DNA from: Nautiliaceae bacterium | GTDB lineage: Bacteria > Campylobacterota > Campylobacteria > Campylobacterales > Nautiliaceae | DNA: 7,764 bases | Assembly (NCBI GenBank): GCA_027062985.1 | Contig: JAMOSR010000061.1 | Span: forward strand, 1 to 7,764 | Direction of reading: 5' to 3' | In this document: positions 6,288 to 7,764 of the stretch, piece after piece | How positions within the stretch are numbered: position 1 is the stretch's first letter | How the letters are laid out: every line of letters begins with the position of its first letter | Notes under the pieces: generated by a model | Database searches by the model: none | Seen by the model: the letters and a program-made list of their open reading frames with translations, nothing else | Told to the model about the DNA's origin: nothing | Program-made: the position numbers and the translations under genes

Positions 6288-6890
6288 TTACCCGCACCTA
6301 AGAGCGTATTTTGCCATTTCTACAAAACGTCTGACTTTTCTTTTGTCTTTTTTCCCGGGTTTTTCTTCAACTCCGCTGCTGACATCAACTCCGTAAAAAC
6401 CGTATCTTCCCACTTCAAATACATTCTCGGGAGTAAGTCCCCCGGCAAGAATAGTTTTAGAGTTATCCCTTCCCTCAAACCATTCAAGAGCCAGTCTCTT
6501 ACCGCTGCCTCCGTATTCAGGGACATAAGCGTCAACAATTTTATAACTCTCTTCAAATTTTTCAATATCGCTCTTTTCTTTTGCTCTGACAACCGGTAAA
6601 TATTTGCAATTTAACTTGCTAAAAAACTCTTCATCCGCATTAAAATGAATCTGGGCAATATCCGCTTTTAAAAATTCCATAGCCCCGTTTACCGCTTCAG
6701 GGGTCATATTTACAAAAAGGGCCACTTTTGTTACAAAAGGAGGCAGTTTGGCGATAATTCTTTTAGCTTCACCTGCCTCAATAAAACGAGGAGAAGGTCT
6801 GTAAAAAACAAACCCCAGCGCATCAGCCCCGGCATCACAGGCAATTTTAGCGTCTTCATAATTTGTAATACCACATATTTTCACTCTCAT
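6288..6890 (-). CDS. trpF: Phosphoribosylanthranilate isomerase
   Basis: Tryptophan biosynthesis enzyme performing the Amadori rearrangement of phosphoribosylanthranilate to CdRP. It is a 200-residue single-domain (beta/alpha)8 barrel. The catalytic cysteine is C6 in KICGIT; the general acid is D120 in DAYVPEYGGSGK, which aligns with the Asp of the Thermotoga maritima sequence DTKTPEYGGSGK as I remember it. The phosphate-binding segments ILAGGLTPENV (147-157) and GVDVSSGVEEKPGKKD (167-182) are complete. The ATG directly abuts the stop of rpe (TAAATG), and its GAGGTG ribosome binding site lies in the last codons of rpe. It is not next to other trp genes here; instead it sits in a mixed operon between rpe, another phosphate-binding barrel of the same broad superfamily, and the NFACT gene. 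So it may escape trp-specific control. Monofunctional, not fused to trpC or trpB. Confidence 0.96.
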   Translation of the reverse strand: MRVKICGITNYEDAKIACDAGADALGFVFYRPSPRFIEAGEAKRIIAKLPPFVTKVALFVNMTPEAVNGAMEFLKADIAQIHFNADEEFFSKLNCKYLPVVRAKEKSDIEKFEESYKIVDAYVPEYGGSGKRLALEWFEGRDNSKTILAGGLTPENVFEVGRYGFYGVDVSSGVEEKPGKKDKRKVRRFVEMAKYALRCG

Positions 6891-7532
6891 TTAACACCTC
6901 AAACTTTCAATGGCTTTTTTATAATCCCCGCTTTTAAACACATAACTTCCCGCTACTAAAATATCCGCTCCGGCTTCTTTAAGCATAGGCGCATTTTTAT
7001 CGTTTACCCCTCCGTCGATTTCTATTAAAAGAGAAGGATTTTTCTTCTCAGCCAGTTCTCTTAATTCTTTTACTTTATCAATAACGCTTGGAATAAATTT
7101 TTGTCCTCCAAATCCCGGATTTACACTCATTAAAAGCACCATATCCACATCAGCCACTATATATTCAAGAAGACATACAGGTGTTGCAGGATTTAAAACA
7201 ACCGCTGGTTTAATACCCTCGTTTCTTATTTTTTGAATAACCCTGTTGATATGCTTTTCTTCTTCTACATGAAAAGAGATAAATTCAGGTTTAAGATGTT
7301 TATACATATCTACAAAAAACGGAATATTTTCAACCATAAAGTGAATATCAAGGGGTTTTGTAGAGGCTTTTGACACAGCCTCCACTATCATCGGACCCAT
7401 TGTCATATTCGGAACAAAATGCCCGTCCATCACATCCACATGTATTAAATCGGCTCCCGCATCGCATACATCTTTTACATCATCTGCCAATCTTCCAAAA
7501 TCCGCACTTAAAATACTCGGTGCTATTTTCAT
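6891..7532 (-). CDS. rpe: Ribulose-phosphate 3-epimerase
   Basis: Interconverts D-ribulose 5-phosphate and D-xylulose 5-phosphate in the non-oxidative pentose phosphate pathway, supplying pentose and aromatic precursors. It is a 213-residue metal-dependent TIM barrel of normal length. It starts MKIAPSILSADFGRL; the metal ligands and catalytic acids are H31 and D33 (HVDVMDGHFVPN), H64 (LDIHFMV) and D173 (EIDGGV). NPGFGGQKF at 138-146 and the phosphate-binding VAGSYVF at 193-199 are present. The usual HLMV is HFMV here, a mild change. It is the first intact gene of the seven-gene run. Its ATG abuts the stop codon of a GGDEF-domain remnant, and the strong GGAGG lies in that remnant's final codons. 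No convincing promoter of its own is visible; TATAAA-like words within the remnant (around 7571-7580) are possible. Confidence 0.97.
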   Translation of the reverse strand: MKIAPSILSADFGRLADDVKDVCDAGADLIHVDVMDGHFVPNMTMGPMIVEAVSKASTKPLDIHFMVENIPFFVDMYKHLKPEFISFHVEEEKHINRVIQKIRNEGIKPAVVLNPATPVCLLEYIVADVDMVLLMSVNPGFGGQKFIPSVIDKVKELRELAEKKNPSLLIEIDGGVNDKNAPMLKEAGADILVAGSYVFKSGDYKKAIESLRC

Positions 7533-7646
7533 TTATCCTCCTACTACTTTATTTTTTCCGGTACGTTTTGCTTTATATAAATTTTCGTCAGCTCTTTTTA
7601 CCGCTTTACTTAAATTTTCACCCCTCTTAAATTGAGTAAAATATTT
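7533..7646 (-). pseudogene. Remnant: C-terminal tail of a GGDEF (diguanylate cyclase-type) domain
   Basis: Read on the minus strand from 7646, the frame gives 37 residues: KYFTQFKRGENLSKAVK, then RADENLYKAKRTGKNKVV, then GG and stop. This is the canonical end of a GGDEF domain: T-Q-F-x2-G-E-x-L, then A-x2-R-AD-x2-LY-x-AK-x2-GKN. The whole catalytic part (nucleotide-binding first half and the GGDEF signature) is missing in this frame, because a TAA stop lies immediately upstream at 7649-7647. There is no suitable start codon or ribosome binding site for such a short protein, so I call it a remnant. Its end carries the ribosome binding site of rpe. If one base were added to the A-run at 7644-7648, it would join the upstream open frame, so a sequencing error or recent frameshift is an alternative. 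Even then, no active GGDEF core lies within the visible part. Confidence 0.65.
7537..7541 (-). promoter_or_regulatory. Strong ribosome binding site of rpe inside the GGDEF remnant
   Basis: GGAGG sits on the minus strand 4 bases before the rpe ATG, the best Shine-Dalgarno match in this window. In the remnant's frame it encodes the final Gly-Gly, and the remnant's stop TAA (7535-7533) directly touches the rpe start. This explains why the end of the damaged upstream gene could be kept by selection. Confidence 0.75.
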
Positions 7647-7764
7647 TTATGCTTTAAAACATAAGGAATAAAGTCAGCGTTTAATAAATATAAAGAATTA
7701 AAATCTAAATTTTCCGTATTATTTACTTCTTTTAGCGTTACAGCAAAAGAAAAATTAAAAAATA
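7610..7764 (-). CDS. C-terminal end of an upstream protein, possibly a degenerate GGDEF domain (partial)
   Basis: The minus-strand frame is open from the window edge for 50 residues and ends at TAA 7612-7610. It overlaps the GGDEF remnant in a different frame. The segment FSFAVTL followed by ENLDFNSLYLLNADFIPYV and LKHKN has the spacing of a GGDEF C-terminus: a strand resembling (I/F)S-x-x-VT, then L-L-x2-AD-x3-Y-x2-K, then KN. Many usual residues are replaced by aromatic ones. I therefore think it is the end of a diverged, probably catalytically inactive GGDEF-type protein, but 50 residues are too few to be sure. The last residues (about ILLNLRGVKI) come from bases that in the other frame encode the canonical GGDEF tail, so the natural end of this protein may have been altered by the same event. 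Confidence 0.4.
   Translation of the reverse strand, partial: FFNFSFAVTLKEVNNTENLDFNSLYLLNADFIPYVLKHKNILLNLRGVKI

Noticed and set aside
6510..6535. TrpF first seemed to lack the catalytic Asp, because the E. coli pattern VLDNGQGGSGQ aligns with VPEYGGSGK here.
   Set aside because: A Thermotoga-type alignment (DTKTPEYGGSGK against DAYVPEYGGSGK) places D120 exactly at the catalytic Asp with no gap, so the active site is intact.
6320..6592. A 90-codon minus-strand frame inside trpF.
   Set aside because: It is an alternative frame of an intact TrpF whose catalytic and phosphate-binding motifs are all in the main frame.

Overview
The window is AT-rich bacterial DNA in which every recognisable gene lies on the minus strand, so transcription runs from high to low coordinates. 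A four-subunit type pyruvate:ferredoxin oxidoreductase in the order gamma-delta-alpha, an NFACT gene followed by a small charged protein, cdsA and dxr, and short-spaced Lys/Glu-rich proteins all point to Campylobacterota (Epsilonproteobacteria). I suspect a thermophilic, autotrophic member such as the Nautiliales, but the order-level placement is inference.

From high to low coordinates there are three regions. (1) 7533-7764: the end of an upstream protein that looks like a degenerate GGDEF domain. It is followed, in another frame, by an orphan 37-residue tail of a second GGDEF domain that carries the ribosome binding site of rpe. (2) 7532-2286: a very compact run of seven genes, rpe > trpF > NFACT (short RqcH-like) > small unknown protein > cdsA > dxr > HAD phosphatase, with junctions between a 20-base overlap and a 1-base gap. 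It combines pentose phosphate metabolism, tryptophan synthesis, probable ribosome rescue, CDP-diacylglycerol synthesis, the MEP isoprenoid pathway and metabolite repair. (3) After a 143-base intergenic region holding a promoter and candidate operators, the por operon 2142-1: porG > porD > porA, with porA running off the window and porB expected just beyond. In an autotroph this enzyme would act as pyruvate synthase, carboxylating acetyl-CoA with reduced ferredoxin.

I saw no wholly new multi-gene system, CRISPR array, RNA gene or insertion sequence. The points most worth a second look are: the NFACT protein, which lacks the helix-hairpin-helix region and has Glu-Arg in place of the catalytic Asp-Arg pair; a heptanucleotide tandem repeat inserted in frame in dxr; the GGDEF remnant kept as the leader of rpe; and the operator-like repeats before por.
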